25,953 bases of DNA from Chloroflexota bacterium (lineage in GTDB: Bacteria; Chloroflexota; Dehalococcoidia; DSTF01; JACRBR01), in NCBI GenBank assembly GCA_016213125.1, contig JACRBR010000343.1, positions 1 to 25,953 of the forward strand, given 5' to 3'. The notes beneath the pieces are model-generated. The model did no database searches. It had not been told where the DNA came from and was given only the letters and a program-made list of their open reading frames with translations. The position numbers and the translations under genes were made by a program. Below, in pieces: positions 15,787-24,381 of this stretch; positions within the stretch are counted from its first letter, which is position 1, and every line of letters begins with the position of its first letter.

Positions 15787-17271
15787 CTAGGCGAAAACGT
15801 TGACGGCGCGCTGGGCCGCCTCGATCAGGGGGATGGGGTATACGCCGAATGTGAAGACGCCGGCGGCGGCGAGGACGAGGATGCCCTGGGAGAAGATCGG
15901 CGTGCGCAGCTCGGGCTTGTCCTCGGCCTCGGACAGGAACATCTGGCGGGCGACGCCCATGTAGTAGAAGGCGGACACGACGGTATTCAGGACGGCGATC
16001 ACGACCAGCCAGACGAGGTCGGCCTGCACGGCGGCGTTGAAGATGTAGATCTTGGCGATGAAGCCGGCTGTTGGCGGGAGGCCGGTGAGCGAGAGGAGGC
16101 AGAGCGTCAGCACCCACGCGGGGATGGGCGCACGGCGTACCATGCCGGCGTAGTCCTCGATCTCGTCGCTGCCCGTCTTGTTGGAGATCGCCATGATCGC
16201 GAAGAACGCGCCGAGGTTGGTGAAGGCGTAGGTGGCGAGGAAGAAGACGACGCCGCTGGCGCCGAGCTGCGAGCCGCCGTCGGTGGTGGCGGAGATGGCG
16301 GCGAGGCCGACGAGGAAGTTCCCCGCCTGGGCGATGGAGCTGTAGCCGAGCAGGCGGCGGATGTTGGTCTGGCGGATCGCCATGATGTTGCCGACGGTCA
16401 TGGACACGGCGGCGAGGACGGCGAAGAGCATCTTCCAGTCGTCACCGACGAAGGTGTCGGGGCCGAAGCCTTCATAGAAGATGCGGATGACGACGGCGAA
16501 GGCGGCGGCCTTGCTGCCGACGGAGAGGAAGGCGGCGACCGGCGTGGGCGCGCCCTGGTAGACGTCGGGCGTCCACATCTGGAACGGGACGATGGCCATC
16601 TTGAACCCGAAGCCCGCGGCCAGGAAGACCATGCTGACGATGAGGGCGGACCGCATGCCCTCGTCGCCGGAGGCGATGGCGGCCGCGATCGAGGGCGAGC
16701 CGTCGGTGGTGACGAGCCGGGTTGTTCCCGAGATCCCGAACAGGAACGCCATGCCGTAGAGGATCACGGCCGAAGAAACCGCGCCGAGCAAAAGGTACTT
16801 CAGCGCGGCCTCGCTGCCCTTGTCGTCGCGGAGGAAGCCGGCGAGCACGAACTGCGTGATGCTGGTGAGCTCGAGCGCGACGAAGATGGCGACGAGGTCG
16901 CGCGCGCCGGAGAGCAGCATCATGCCGGAGGAGGCGATGAGGACGAGCGCGATGAACTCGCCCTGACGCTGGCCGAAGCGGCCGAGGTAATCCCAGGACG
17001 CCAGGATTACGGCTCCGGAGACCCCGATGAACAGGAACGTGAAGAAGATGCTGAAGTTGTCGAGCGCCATGGAGTCGCTGAAGAACGATGCCTCGCGTTC
17101 GCGCAGGATGAGGCTGACGAGCCAGAGCGCGGCGACGCCGAGGCCGGTGATAGCGAGACCGGCGAGCACGCGCTTGTCTTCGCGGCGCATGATCATGTCG
17201 ACGAGGAAGATGACGCCGGCGGTGGCCATGACGGCGAAGACGGGGCCCAGACGGTCGAGATCCTGCAGCAT
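15787..17271 (-). CDS. nuoN: NADH-quinone oxidoreductase subunit N
   Basis: A 494-residue antiporter-like subunit of the complex I membrane arm with about 14 transmembrane helices. The proton-channel residues typical of the family are present: Glu134 in VALELTSITQFVLAGF and Lys224 in FKMAIVPFQMWTPDVYQGAPTP. The ATG shares one base with the nuoM stop (TGATG), so translation is coupled. It is the last nuo gene; the next gene on this strand, the DUF4870 protein, is 110 bp away. The predicted protein has no truncation. Confidence 0.96.
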   Translation of the reverse strand: MLQDLDRLGPVFAVMATAGVIFLVDMIMRREDKRVLAGLAITGLGVAALWLVSLILREREASFFSDSMALDNFSIFFTFLFIGVSGAVILASWDYLGRFGQRQGEFIALVLIASSGMMLLSGARDLVAIFVALELTSITQFVLAGFLRDDKGSEAALKYLLLGAVSSAVILYGMAFLFGISGTTRLVTTDGSPSIAAAIASGDEGMRSALIVSMVFLAAGFGFKMAIVPFQMWTPDVYQGAPTPVAAFLSVGSKAAAFAVVIRIFYEGFGPDTFVGDDWKMLFAVLAAVSMTVGNIMAIRQTNIRRLLGYSSIAQAGNFLVGLAAISATTDGGSQLGASGVVFFLATYAFTNLGAFFAIMAISNKTGSDEIEDYAGMVRRAPIPAWVLTLCLLSLTGLPPTAGFIAKIYIFNAAVQADLVWLVVIAVLNTVVSAFYYMGVARQMFLSEAEDKPELRTPIFSQGILVLAAAGVFTFGVYPIPLIEAAQRAVNVFA

Positions 17272-18770
17272 CAGCTCAACGCCCCCACGATATTGACGAT
17301 TCCGGTGTCGAGGAAGTCGACCACAACCGCCGGATAGATGCCGACGCCGATGATGACGACGACGAGGGCTGCCATGGGGACCTGCTCCCACCAGTTGTTG
17401 GCATCGGGGAGCGAAGCCCAGCGCTCGTTGCGCGGGCCGAAGAAGACACGCTGCACCATCCAGGTGATGTAGCCCGCGGCGAGCAAGATGCCGACGACCG
17501 AGGCGATGGTTGGCGCGGTGTACTTGTCGAAGCTGCCGAGGAACACCATCATCTCGGCCACGAAGCCGGACCTGGCGGGAAGGCCGAGCGAGGCCAGGCC
17601 GGCGATGATCATCACCGTCGCGGCGAGCGGCATGGTGTGCGCGAGGCCGGAGAGTTGGTCGATGTCGCGCGTGTGGGCGCGGTCGTAGATGATGCCCACC
17701 ATCACGAACAACAGGCCGGTGATGGTGCCGTGCGTGAACATCTGGAGCGCGGCGCCGTTGAGGCTGACGTGGCCGAGCGCGGAGATGCCGAGCAGCACGT
17801 AGCCCATGTGGCTCACGGAGGAGTAGGCGACGAGGCGTTTCAGGTCCTTCTGTCTCAGCGTGAGCAGCGCCCCGTAGATGACGCTGATCGCGGCGAGCGT
17901 GGCGAGCCAGGCACCGTAGTCCTCGGCCGTTTGTGGCATGAGCGTGATGAGGATGCGGAGGATGCCGTAGCCGCCCATCTTCAGCAGGACGCCGGCCAGG
18001 ATGACGGAGACGGCGGTCGGCGCGTCGGTGTGGGCGTCGGGCAGCCAGGTGTGGAACGGGAACATCGGCAGCTTCACGGCGAAGGCGATGAAGATGAAGC
18101 CAAAGATGACCCACAACGGCAGCAGCGTGTCGGTGATGGTGCTCTGCTGCAGCGCGACCATGTCGAACGTCGGCGTCGGCTCCGCGCTGAAGCCCATCAC
18201 AAGGAAGCCCACGAGCATGAAGGCGGAGCCGGCGACGGTGTAGAGCAGGAACTTCATCGCCGAGTACTCTTTGCGGCCGCTGCCCCAGACCGAGATGAGC
18301 ATGTACATCGGGAGCAGCTCGACCTCCCAGAAGAGGAAGAACATTATGAGGTCAAGCGACGTGAAGACGCCGAGCACGCCCGTCTCGAGCGCGAGGAGCC
18401 AGATGAAGTACTCCTTTGTGCGGAGCTTCACGCCGAACGAGATGAGCGTGGCGATGACGAAGAGGAAGGTCGTGAGGAAGACCATCGTGATGCCGAGACC
18501 GTCCACACCCATGTGGAACTGCACGTCGAAGCCGGCCGTGGCGGCATCGATCCAGGTGGCCTGCGAGTCGAACTGGAAGGCGTCAGAGCTGGGCAGGCCT
18601 GGGCTCCGGTCGAAGGCGAGCACCAGGATCAACGACGTGATGAACGTCGTGAGCGTGGCGATGAGCGCAAGCCACTTCGCCTGGGTCTCGCTCTCGCGTT
18701 CGGCCGTCAGCGCAATGACGGCCGCCGCCACGGCGGGGAAGAAGACGGTGAAGACGAGAATGCCGCTCAT
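17271..18770 (-). CDS. nuoM: NADH-quinone oxidoreductase subunit M
   Basis: A 499-residue antiporter-like proton-pumping subunit. The key Glu149 lies in LFWEVELLPMYMLI and Lys233 in AVKLPMFPFHTWLPDAHTDAPT, both canonical; VAYSSVSHMGYVLLG is also a standard block. The ATG at 18770 is 2 nt after the nuoL stop. Only one nuoM copy is present, whereas some Chloroflexota clusters, as I recall, carry two. Confidence 0.97.
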   Translation of the reverse strand: MSGILVFTVFFPAVAAAVIALTAERESETQAKWLALIATLTTFITSLILVLAFDRSPGLPSSDAFQFDSQATWIDAATAGFDVQFHMGVDGLGITMVFLTTFLFVIATLISFGVKLRTKEYFIWLLALETGVLGVFTSLDLIMFFLFWEVELLPMYMLISVWGSGRKEYSAMKFLLYTVAGSAFMLVGFLVMGFSAEPTPTFDMVALQQSTITDTLLPLWVIFGFIFIAFAVKLPMFPFHTWLPDAHTDAPTAVSVILAGVLLKMGGYGILRILITLMPQTAEDYGAWLATLAAISVIYGALLTLRQKDLKRLVAYSSVSHMGYVLLGISALGHVSLNGAALQMFTHGTITGLLFVMVGIIYDRAHTRDIDQLSGLAHTMPLAATVMIIAGLASLGLPARSGFVAEMMVFLGSFDKYTAPTIASVVGILLAAGYITWMVQRVFFGPRNERWASLPDANNWWEQVPMAALVVVIIGVGIYPAVVVDFLDTGIVNIVGALS

Positions 18771-18772
18771 CG

Positions 18773-20752
18773 CTACCGCCCCTCGATCAAAATCAGCATC
18801 AGGAATGAGGCGACGATGAGGCCGGCGACGCCGACGGTCCCATAGGCCTGCACAGAGCCGGACTGTACCCAGCGGAGGCGGTCGCCGGCCCAGCGGCTGA
18901 CCTGCCCGGAGCCGTTGACCGCGAAGTCGATGATGTTGGTGTCGACCCACTGCAGGATGCGGCATGCGTTCCGGTAGAGGAGGTCGCGCACGATGACGTT
19001 CTCGTACAGCTCGTCCATGTAGTACTTGCGCGCGACGAGCGTGTGCACGGGGCCCCAGATCTTCTGCAGCGACTCAGCGGAGACGGCCTTCGCGCAGTAG
19101 ATGGCATAGGCGAGGCCGATGCCGGCGACGCCCAGCACGAGCGAGCTGATCGCGATCGCGTAGTTGAACTCTTCGTGATGCAGCGCCTCCGCAGAGGATT
19201 CGGGAAGCGCCCCCTCGAGGATGTGCGCGAGGCCGTCAGCCGAACCGAACGGCAAGTTCACGAAGCCGGCCGCGAACGCGGGCACAGCGAGGATGAGTAG
19301 GGGGACCGCCATCACCCATCCCGATTCGTGGGGCTTCCCGTGGCCGCTCTCGCCGTGTGCAGCACCGTGCTCGGGCTCGCCTCCGCCCTTGTACTCGCCC
19401 TCGAAGGTGAGGAAGACGGCCCGGAACGAGTAGAAGGCGGTCATGAAGACGACGGCCATCGCGATGAAGAACAAGGGCTTCTCATCGGTCCAGGCGGCGC
19501 CAAGGATCTCGTCCTTCGACCAGAAGCCGGCGAAGGGGAAGATGCCCGCGAGGCTGAGCGAGCCGACGAGGAACGTGGCGTAGGTGATGGGCATGTACTT
19601 GCGCAGGCCGCCCATCTTCCGCATGTCGAACGTGTTCGTGGCGTGGTTCACGGAGCCCGAGCCGAGGAAGAGGAGCGCCTTGAAAAAGGCGTGGGTGAAC
19701 AGGTGGAAGATGGCGGCGATGTAGCCGCCGACGCCGAGCGCGAGCATCATGTAGCCGAGCTGCGACAGCGTGGAGTAGGCCAGCACGCGCTTGATGTCCG
19801 TCATCACGATACCCATGGAGGCGGCGAAGATGGCGGTGAAGCCACCGACGTAGGCGACGGTGGTCATTGCGTCGTCGGAGGCCTGGAACACCGGGAACAT
19901 GCGGGCCACTAGATACACACCGGCAGCGACCATCGTCGCGGCGTGAATGAGCGCGGAGACGGGCGTCGGGCCCTCCATCGCGTCGGGGAGCCACACATGC
20001 AGCGGGAACTGCGCCGACTTGCCGGCGGCGCCCGCGAAGACGCAGAGCGCGAACAGCGTGATGACCGTATCGCTGAGCGCGCCGTTCTGGGCCAGCTCCT
20101 GGATGAGCGGGATGTTGAAGGTGTCGGCCTTCGTGAAGATCAGCAGGATGCCGATCGCGAAGCCGACGTCGCCCAGGCGGGTGGTGAGGAAGGCCTTCTT
20201 GGCGGCGTCTCCGGCGGACTTCTTGTGGAACCAGAAGCCGATGAGGAGGTAAGAGCCAAGGCCGACGAGCTCCCAGAACACGTAGACCATGAGGATGCTG
20301 TCGACGATGACGAGGCCGAGCATGGCGGCGGTGAAGAGCGACATCCACATGAAGTAACGGGAGTAGCCGGTATCGCCCTCCATGTAGCCCTGCGAGTAGA
20401 TTTGCACGAGCAGCGAGACCGAGGTGACGACGACGAGCATGATGGCGCTGAGGCCGTCGATGCGCAGGCCGACGTCTACGTGGAGGCTTGGGCCGCCGAC
20501 CTGCTGGATGTAGAGGTTCTCGGAACTGACCTTGAGCCATTCGTGCGGGGCGAAGCCGAGGGCGTGGCCATCGTTGTCGATGACGCTGTCGAGCGCCCAG
20601 AGCGAGAGCGCGAAGGCGGCGCCGATGGCGGCGATGGTGACGTAGCCCGAGAGCTTGGGGTAGGGGCGCGTGACGAACGCGGTCGCCAGCAGCGACGCCA
20701 CCGGAAGGAGGAAGATCGCCCAGACGGCGGCTTCGGGTATTTCGGGAAGCAC
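18773..20752 (-). CDS. nuoL: NADH-quinone oxidoreductase subunit L
   Basis: A 659-residue distal antiporter-like subunit, with the C-terminal lateral helix that runs along the membrane arm. Glu161 (FWELVGLGSYLLIGFW) and Lys245 (GKSAQFPLHVWLPDAMEGPTP) are the expected channel residues. The start is GTG at 20752, one base into the stop of the preceding 63-residue ORF, with GAGG about 9 nt upstream. A hydrophilic loop at about 453-478 is Gly- and His-rich (four His between 462 and 475), which is not typical. Confidence 0.96.
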   Translation of the reverse strand: MLPEIPEAAVWAIFLLPVASLLATAFVTRPYPKLSGYVTIAAIGAAFALSLWALDSVIDNDGHALGFAPHEWLKVSSENLYIQQVGGPSLHVDVGLRIDGLSAIMLVVVTSVSLLVQIYSQGYMEGDTGYSRYFMWMSLFTAAMLGLVIVDSILMVYVFWELVGLGSYLLIGFWFHKKSAGDAAKKAFLTTRLGDVGFAIGILLIFTKADTFNIPLIQELAQNGALSDTVITLFALCVFAGAAGKSAQFPLHVWLPDAMEGPTPVSALIHAATMVAAGVYLVARMFPVFQASDDAMTTVAYVGGFTAIFAASMGIVMTDIKRVLAYSTLSQLGYMMLALGVGGYIAAIFHLFTHAFFKALLFLGSGSVNHATNTFDMRKMGGLRKYMPITYATFLVGSLSLAGIFPFAGFWSKDEILGAAWTDEKPLFFIAMAVVFMTAFYSFRAVFLTFEGEYKGGGEPEHGAAHGESGHGKPHESGWVMAVPLLILAVPAFAAGFVNLPFGSADGLAHILEGALPESSAEALHHEEFNYAIAISSLVLGVAGIGLAYAIYCAKAVSAESLQKIWGPVHTLVARKYYMDELYENVIVRDLLYRNACRILQWVDTNIIDFAVNGSGQVSRWAGDRLRWVQSGSVQAYGTVGVAGLIVASFLMLILIEGR

Positions 20753-20943
20753 TAGATCTTCCTCATAATTTCTTGCGCTACGTGCGTCTTGCTATCGGGC
20801 ACCCAGATCTCACGCGGCTGCGACATCGGGGCATCGGACTGGAGGGGCGGGACGATGCGGTTCGACACGCCCTCCGCGTCGAAGAGCTCCTTCCACACCT
20901 CGGCGGCGTACCCGTTCTTCACGTCCATCAGCTTTGACCACAT
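20752..20943 (-). CDS. Small soluble protein inside the nuo operon, unknown function
   Basis: A 63-residue protein between nuoK and nuoL, overlapping the nuoL start by one base, so it is translationally coupled to nuoL. It has no membrane segment or cysteine. It begins with a predicted helix (YAAEVWKELFDAEG), then GVSNRIVPP, then a strand and helix (REIWVPDSKTHVAQEIMRKI). This helix-strand-loop-strand-helix order weakly recalls DUF2007 putative signal-transducing proteins, where an EGI(P/S)xRV segment is followed by a V(P/D)xxxxxxAxEIL end. That match is by eye only. GGAG lies about 13 nt before the ATG. It has no counterpart among the standard 14 complex I subunits known to me. Confidence 0.72.
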   Translation of the reverse strand: MWSKLMDVKNGYAAEVWKELFDAEGVSNRIVPPLQSDAPMSQPREIWVPDSKTHVAQEIMRKI

Positions 20944-20952
20944 CCCGTTTCG

Positions 20953-21012
20953 GTCTCCGGTCGTCAGTCGTACGTCATCGGCCCCTCGCCCGACGACTGA
21001 CGACCGACGACT
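20953..21012. repeat. Heptad repeats arranged as a 14-bp inverted repeat
   Basis: Left tract (20953-20980): GTCTCCG, GTCGTCA, GTCGTAC, GTCATCG. Right tract (20992-21012): GACGACT, GACGACC, GACGACT. Because the right units are the complement of the left ones, 20958-20971 and 20993-21006 form a perfect 14-bp stem with a 21-nt loop. In the nuo mRNA this hairpin separates nuoK from the 63-residue ORF and nuoL, where it could act in mRNA processing or in setting subunit ratios. Confidence 0.75.
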
Positions 21013-21015
21013 GCA

Positions 21016-21351
21016 CTACCATCTCAGCAGGTCTATCTCGTCGATGTTTACGGTCTCGCGGTGCTTGTAGATAGCGACGGCCAGCGCAAGCGCAACGGCG
21101 GCTTCGGCGGCGGCGACGGTGATGACGAAGACGGCGAACACCTGGCCGTCGAGCGGCTGCTCGGACTCGATGAATCGTGAGAAGGCGAGCAGCGTGACGT
21201 TCACCGCGTTCAGCATCAACTCGACGCCCATTAGGACGCCGATGGCGTTGCGCTTCGAGAGCGCGACGTAGAGGCCGATGGCGAACAGCGCGGCGCCGAC
21301 GACGAGCACGTCCTCGAGGTGCAGGGTGAGGGCGAGAAGTGGCGTCGTCAT
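21016..21351 (-). CDS. nuoK: NADH-quinone oxidoreductase subunit K
   Basis: A 111-residue, three-helix membrane subunit related to MrpC. Conserved membrane glutamates lie in GVELMLNAVN and in VAAAEAAVAL; both are expected to take part in proton transfer in the E-channel. The ATG overlaps the nuoJ stop (ATGA). The last gene before the palindromic spacer at 20953-21012. Confidence 0.96.
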   Translation of the reverse strand: MTTPLLALTLHLEDVLVVGAALFAIGLYVALSKRNAIGVLMGVELMLNAVNVTLLAFSRFIESEQPLDGQVFAVFVITVAAAEAAVALALAVAIYKHRETVNIDEIDLLRW

Positions 21352-21872
21352 TCGCCCTCCTGTCGCCGGGGTGGTACTTCATCCTCCTGTGTGAGGACGA
21401 TGGCGCCGATCATCGCGACCATTAGCAGGACGGAGGCGACCTCGAAGGGCACGACGTAGGGCTTGAGGAACGCCTCGCCGAGCGAGGCGGCAGTCGCGCT
21501 GAATGCGCCGCGATCGGAGATCGCCCAGTCGGTATCGAGCGTGACGAACACGACGATGGCGAGCACAAGGCCGGCGAGGATAAGGGCCGGCACCTGGAAT
21601 ACCGTCTCGGAGTTCCGGCGGTCGGCCGCGGGGGTGAGCATGACGGCGAAGGTCATGAGCACGCTGACGGCGCCGGCGTAGATCAGCACCTGCACGACGG
21701 CGACGAAGTCGGCCGAGAGGACGATGTACATGCCCGCCGCGCCGACGAAGGTCAGTGCCAGGAACAGCACGGCCTGCACCAGCTCGCGGACGGCGGCGAC
21801 CATGAGCGCGCAGCCGATGGTAGTGGCGGCGAGGAGCCAGAACGCGATGACGATGCCGTTGTCGGCGATCAA
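21348..21872 (-). CDS. nuoJ: NADH-quinone oxidoreductase subunit J
   Basis: A 174-residue, five-helix membrane subunit. The FVGAAGMYIVLSADFVAVVQVLIYAGAVSVL region (about 40-70) is the most conserved part of the family (helix 3 with the pi-bulge and the following GA). I assign a TTG start at 21872: it overlaps the nuoH stop (TTGA), GGGAGGA lies 5 nt upstream, and the next ATG would remove the first transmembrane helix. It follows nuoH directly; nuoI, normally in this position, is missing. Confidence 0.93.
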   Translation of the reverse strand: MIADNGIVIAFWLLAATTIGCALMVAAVRELVQAVLFLALTFVGAAGMYIVLSADFVAVVQVLIYAGAVSVLMTFAVMLTPAADRRNSETVFQVPALILAGLVLAIVVFVTLDTDWAISDRGAFSATAASLGEAFLKPYVVPFEVASVLLMVAMIGAIVLTQEDEVPPRRQEGE

Positions 21873-23188
21873 GCCTGTCCTCCCTTCGCCATGAACTCGG
21901 CGCCCGTGACGGCCGGTAGCGACGGGACGTCGATGTCGGGGTAGAAGCGCGGGCGGGTCGGGAAGCGCTGGAACTTCGGCGCGAAAAACTTCACGAACCC
22001 GAAGATGAGTGCGCCCGTGAGCGCGCCGTTGACGGCAATGAAGACGGGGATCCAGAAGCCCGCGCTCCAGCCGCTCTCTTCCCACGCCAGCACCTCGGCA
22101 GCGACGACGACGACGTTGATGATGGCCATCGGCGTGAGCCACTTCCAGGCGAAGGCAAGAAGCTGATCGATCCGGAAGCGGGGCAACGTGCCGCGCGTCC
22201 AGACGAAGAGGAAGTACACGCCGTACACCTTGCCGATGAAGATCATCCAGCCCGGGACCAGTTCGTCGAGCTTGTACGCCCACCAGCCGCCGAGAAACAG
22301 CGTGGCGATGATGGCGGAGACGGAGACGGCGTTGATGAGCTCAGCGGCGTAGAACAGGCCGAACTTCATGCCGGAGTACTCGGTGTGGTAGCCCCCGACG
22401 ATCTCAGACTCAGCCTCGGCGATGTCCGCGGGCGTGCGGTTAAGCTCGGCGGAGATAGCGAAGAAGTAGATGAGGAACGCGAGGGGCTGGAGCATGACCA
22501 TGAAGGCCCAGTTCTCTTCCTGGAAGAGGACGATGCCCTGGAGGTCCATCGTGCCGGCGAAGAGCACGACGCCGAGCAGCCCCGCGACGATGGGGATCTC
22601 GTACGAGACGAGCATGGCGATGACCCGCATCGCGCCGAACAGGGAGTACTTGTTGTTGCTGCTGTAGCCGGCCATGAAGACGGACAGGACGGCCAGCGAC
22701 GACATGCCCAGGATGTAGAGCAGGCCGACATCGAGGCTGGCGAGCACCGCGTGACGGCCCCAGGGCACGACGGCGAATACGGCGATGCCGGGCACGGTGA
22801 ACGCGATGGGCGCGAGGGTGTAAATGAGGCCGGGCGCCGAGGCGGGCTGGAGGACTTCCTTCTGCATGAGCTTGATCGCGTCGGCCACGGGCTGGAGCAG
22901 CCCGAAGGGGCCAAGCCGGTTGGGGCCGAGGCGCGACTGCATGCGGCCGACGACGCGGCGCTCGACCCAGATGTTGATGACGGCCACGCCGCCGATGAAC
23001 GCGATGATCCCGAGGGTGCCAATCAGCCCCGAGATGACGTAGATCGACCAGTCCGGGAAGCCCCAGTCCTCGAGATGCTTGTAGATCATCCGCGTGAGGT
23101 TCGAGAAGTCGCGGAGATCCCACCAGTAGCCTGTGATCAAGTCGAGGAGTGACCTCATCGGGATGAGCCTCAACGCATTGAGCGTCAT
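21869..23188 (-). CDS. nuoH: NADH-quinone oxidoreductase subunit H
   Basis: A 439-residue subunit that forms the quinone-binding chamber where the peripheral arm meets the membrane. WVERRVVGRMQSRLGPNRLG, the block EAESEIVGGYHTEYSGMKF and RGTLPRFRIDQLLAFAWKWL are diagnostic. The N-terminus is about 35 residues longer than in E. coli. The start ATG at 23188 overlaps the nuoD stop (ATGA), with an alternative Met at residue 11. Length is at the upper end of the family. Confidence 0.96.
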   Translation of the reverse strand: MTLNALRLIPMRSLLDLITGYWWDLRDFSNLTRMIYKHLEDWGFPDWSIYVISGLIGTLGIIAFIGGVAVINIWVERRVVGRMQSRLGPNRLGPFGLLQPVADAIKLMQKEVLQPASAPGLIYTLAPIAFTVPGIAVFAVVPWGRHAVLASLDVGLLYILGMSSLAVLSVFMAGYSSNNKYSLFGAMRVIAMLVSYEIPIVAGLLGVVLFAGTMDLQGIVLFQEENWAFMVMLQPLAFLIYFFAISAELNRTPADIAEAESEIVGGYHTEYSGMKFGLFYAAELINAVSVSAIIATLFLGGWWAYKLDELVPGWMIFIGKVYGVYFLFVWTRGTLPRFRIDQLLAFAWKWLTPMAIINVVVVAAEVLAWEESGWSAGFWIPVFIAVNGALTGALIFGFVKFFAPKFQRFPTRPRFYPDIDVPSLPAVTGAEFMAKGGQA

Positions 23189-24291
23189 CGGTCGACCTCC
23201 CCCACGTTGATATCGATGCTGCCGAGCGTAACGATAGCGTCGGCGATCGTCTGGCCTACCGTCATCTCTCGCAGGACGCTGAGGTTGATGAGCGAAGGCG
23301 CGCGCACGTGCCACCGGTACGGGGCGGGGCCGCCATCGCTGACGACGTAGAAGCCCAGCTCGCCCTTCGGCGATTCGACGCGGGAGTAGGCCTCGCCGGC
23401 GGGCGGGCGGATGGCGAGCGGGACGTCGGTCTTGTGCGCGCCACCCGGCAGATCGCCGACGGCCTGACGGATGATGCGCAGGCTCTGCTTCATCTCCTCG
23501 ATGCGGATCGTCATGCGGTCGTATGCGTCGCCGTTGTAGCCGACGGGAATGTCGAACTTCATGCGATCGTAGACGCAGTAAGGGTCCGCCTTGCGGATGT
23601 CCCACGCGATGCCGGCGCTGCGAAGCATCGGGCCGCTGAGCGAGGCGTTGATGGCGAGCTCGGGCGTCACCACGCCGACATCGCGGGCGCGCATCATGAT
23701 GATCTCGTTGCCGACGATCAGCTCCTCGTACTCCTCGAACGCCTTCGGTAGTTCGTCGTTCACCAGTTTTTCGAGGGCGGGCAGGAACTCATCGGGGATA
23801 TCGAACGCGACGCCGCCGATGCGCATGTAGTTGGTGGTCAGGCGCGCGCCGCAGGTCATCTCGAACAGGTCCAGGACGCGCTCGCGGTCGCGGAAGCACC
23901 ACATGACGGGCGTCTGCCACGCGCCGCAGTCGTTGATGAAGGCGCCGGTGGCCATGCAGTGGCTGGCTACGCGCTGCAGCTCGCCAAAGATGACGCGGAG
24001 GTACTGGGCGCGCTCGGGCACTTCGATGTTCGCCAGCTTCTCGACGGAGAGGCAGTAGCCCAGGTTGCCGGACATCGCCGCGAGATAATCCATGCGGTCG
24101 GTGAAGGGGATGTTCTGGGTGAAGGTGCGCTCCTCGGCCAGCTTCTCCATGCTGCGGTGGAGGTACCCGACAACCATCTTCACATCCACGATGCGTTCGC
24201 CGTCGATCTTCGCGACCATGCGGAACACGCCGTGTGTCGACGGGTGTTGCGGTCCGATGTTGACTTCGACGGGCTCTACTTTGATTGGCAT
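23185..24291 (-). CDS. nuoD: NADH-quinone oxidoreductase subunit D
   Basis: A 368-residue, 49-kDa-type peripheral subunit related to the large subunit of [NiFe] hydrogenases but without the metal ligands. It forms the quinone headgroup site with NuoB. GPQHPSTHGVFR (at 13-24; the quinone-site His is within it) and YLHRSMEKL (43-51) are canonical. The frame is open 14 codons further, but family sequence begins at MPIKVEPVEVNIGPQHP, so I start at 24291. No Shine-Dalgarno is visible before it. A 90-bp spacer, the largest in the operon, separates it from nuoC. Confidence 0.96.
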   Translation of the reverse strand: MPIKVEPVEVNIGPQHPSTHGVFRMVAKIDGERIVDVKMVVGYLHRSMEKLAEERTFTQNIPFTDRMDYLAAMSGNLGYCLSVEKLANIEVPERAQYLRVIFGELQRVASHCMATGAFINDCGAWQTPVMWCFRDRERVLDLFEMTCGARLTTNYMRIGGVAFDIPDEFLPALEKLVNDELPKAFEEYEELIVGNEIIMMRARDVGVVTPELAINASLSGPMLRSAGIAWDIRKADPYCVYDRMKFDIPVGYNGDAYDRMTIRIEEMKQSLRIIRQAVGDLPGGAHKTDVPLAIRPPAGEAYSRVESPKGELGFYVVSDGGPAPYRWHVRAPSLINLSVLREMTVGQTIADAIVTLGSIDINVGEVDR

Positions 24292-24381
24292 ACGGTTGTG
24301 GAGGTCAGAGGTTCGTGGTGGACAGGCAGCCACGCGATCCGCTCGTCCGGCTTCTGACGTCTGGCCTCCTTGCTACCTCTC

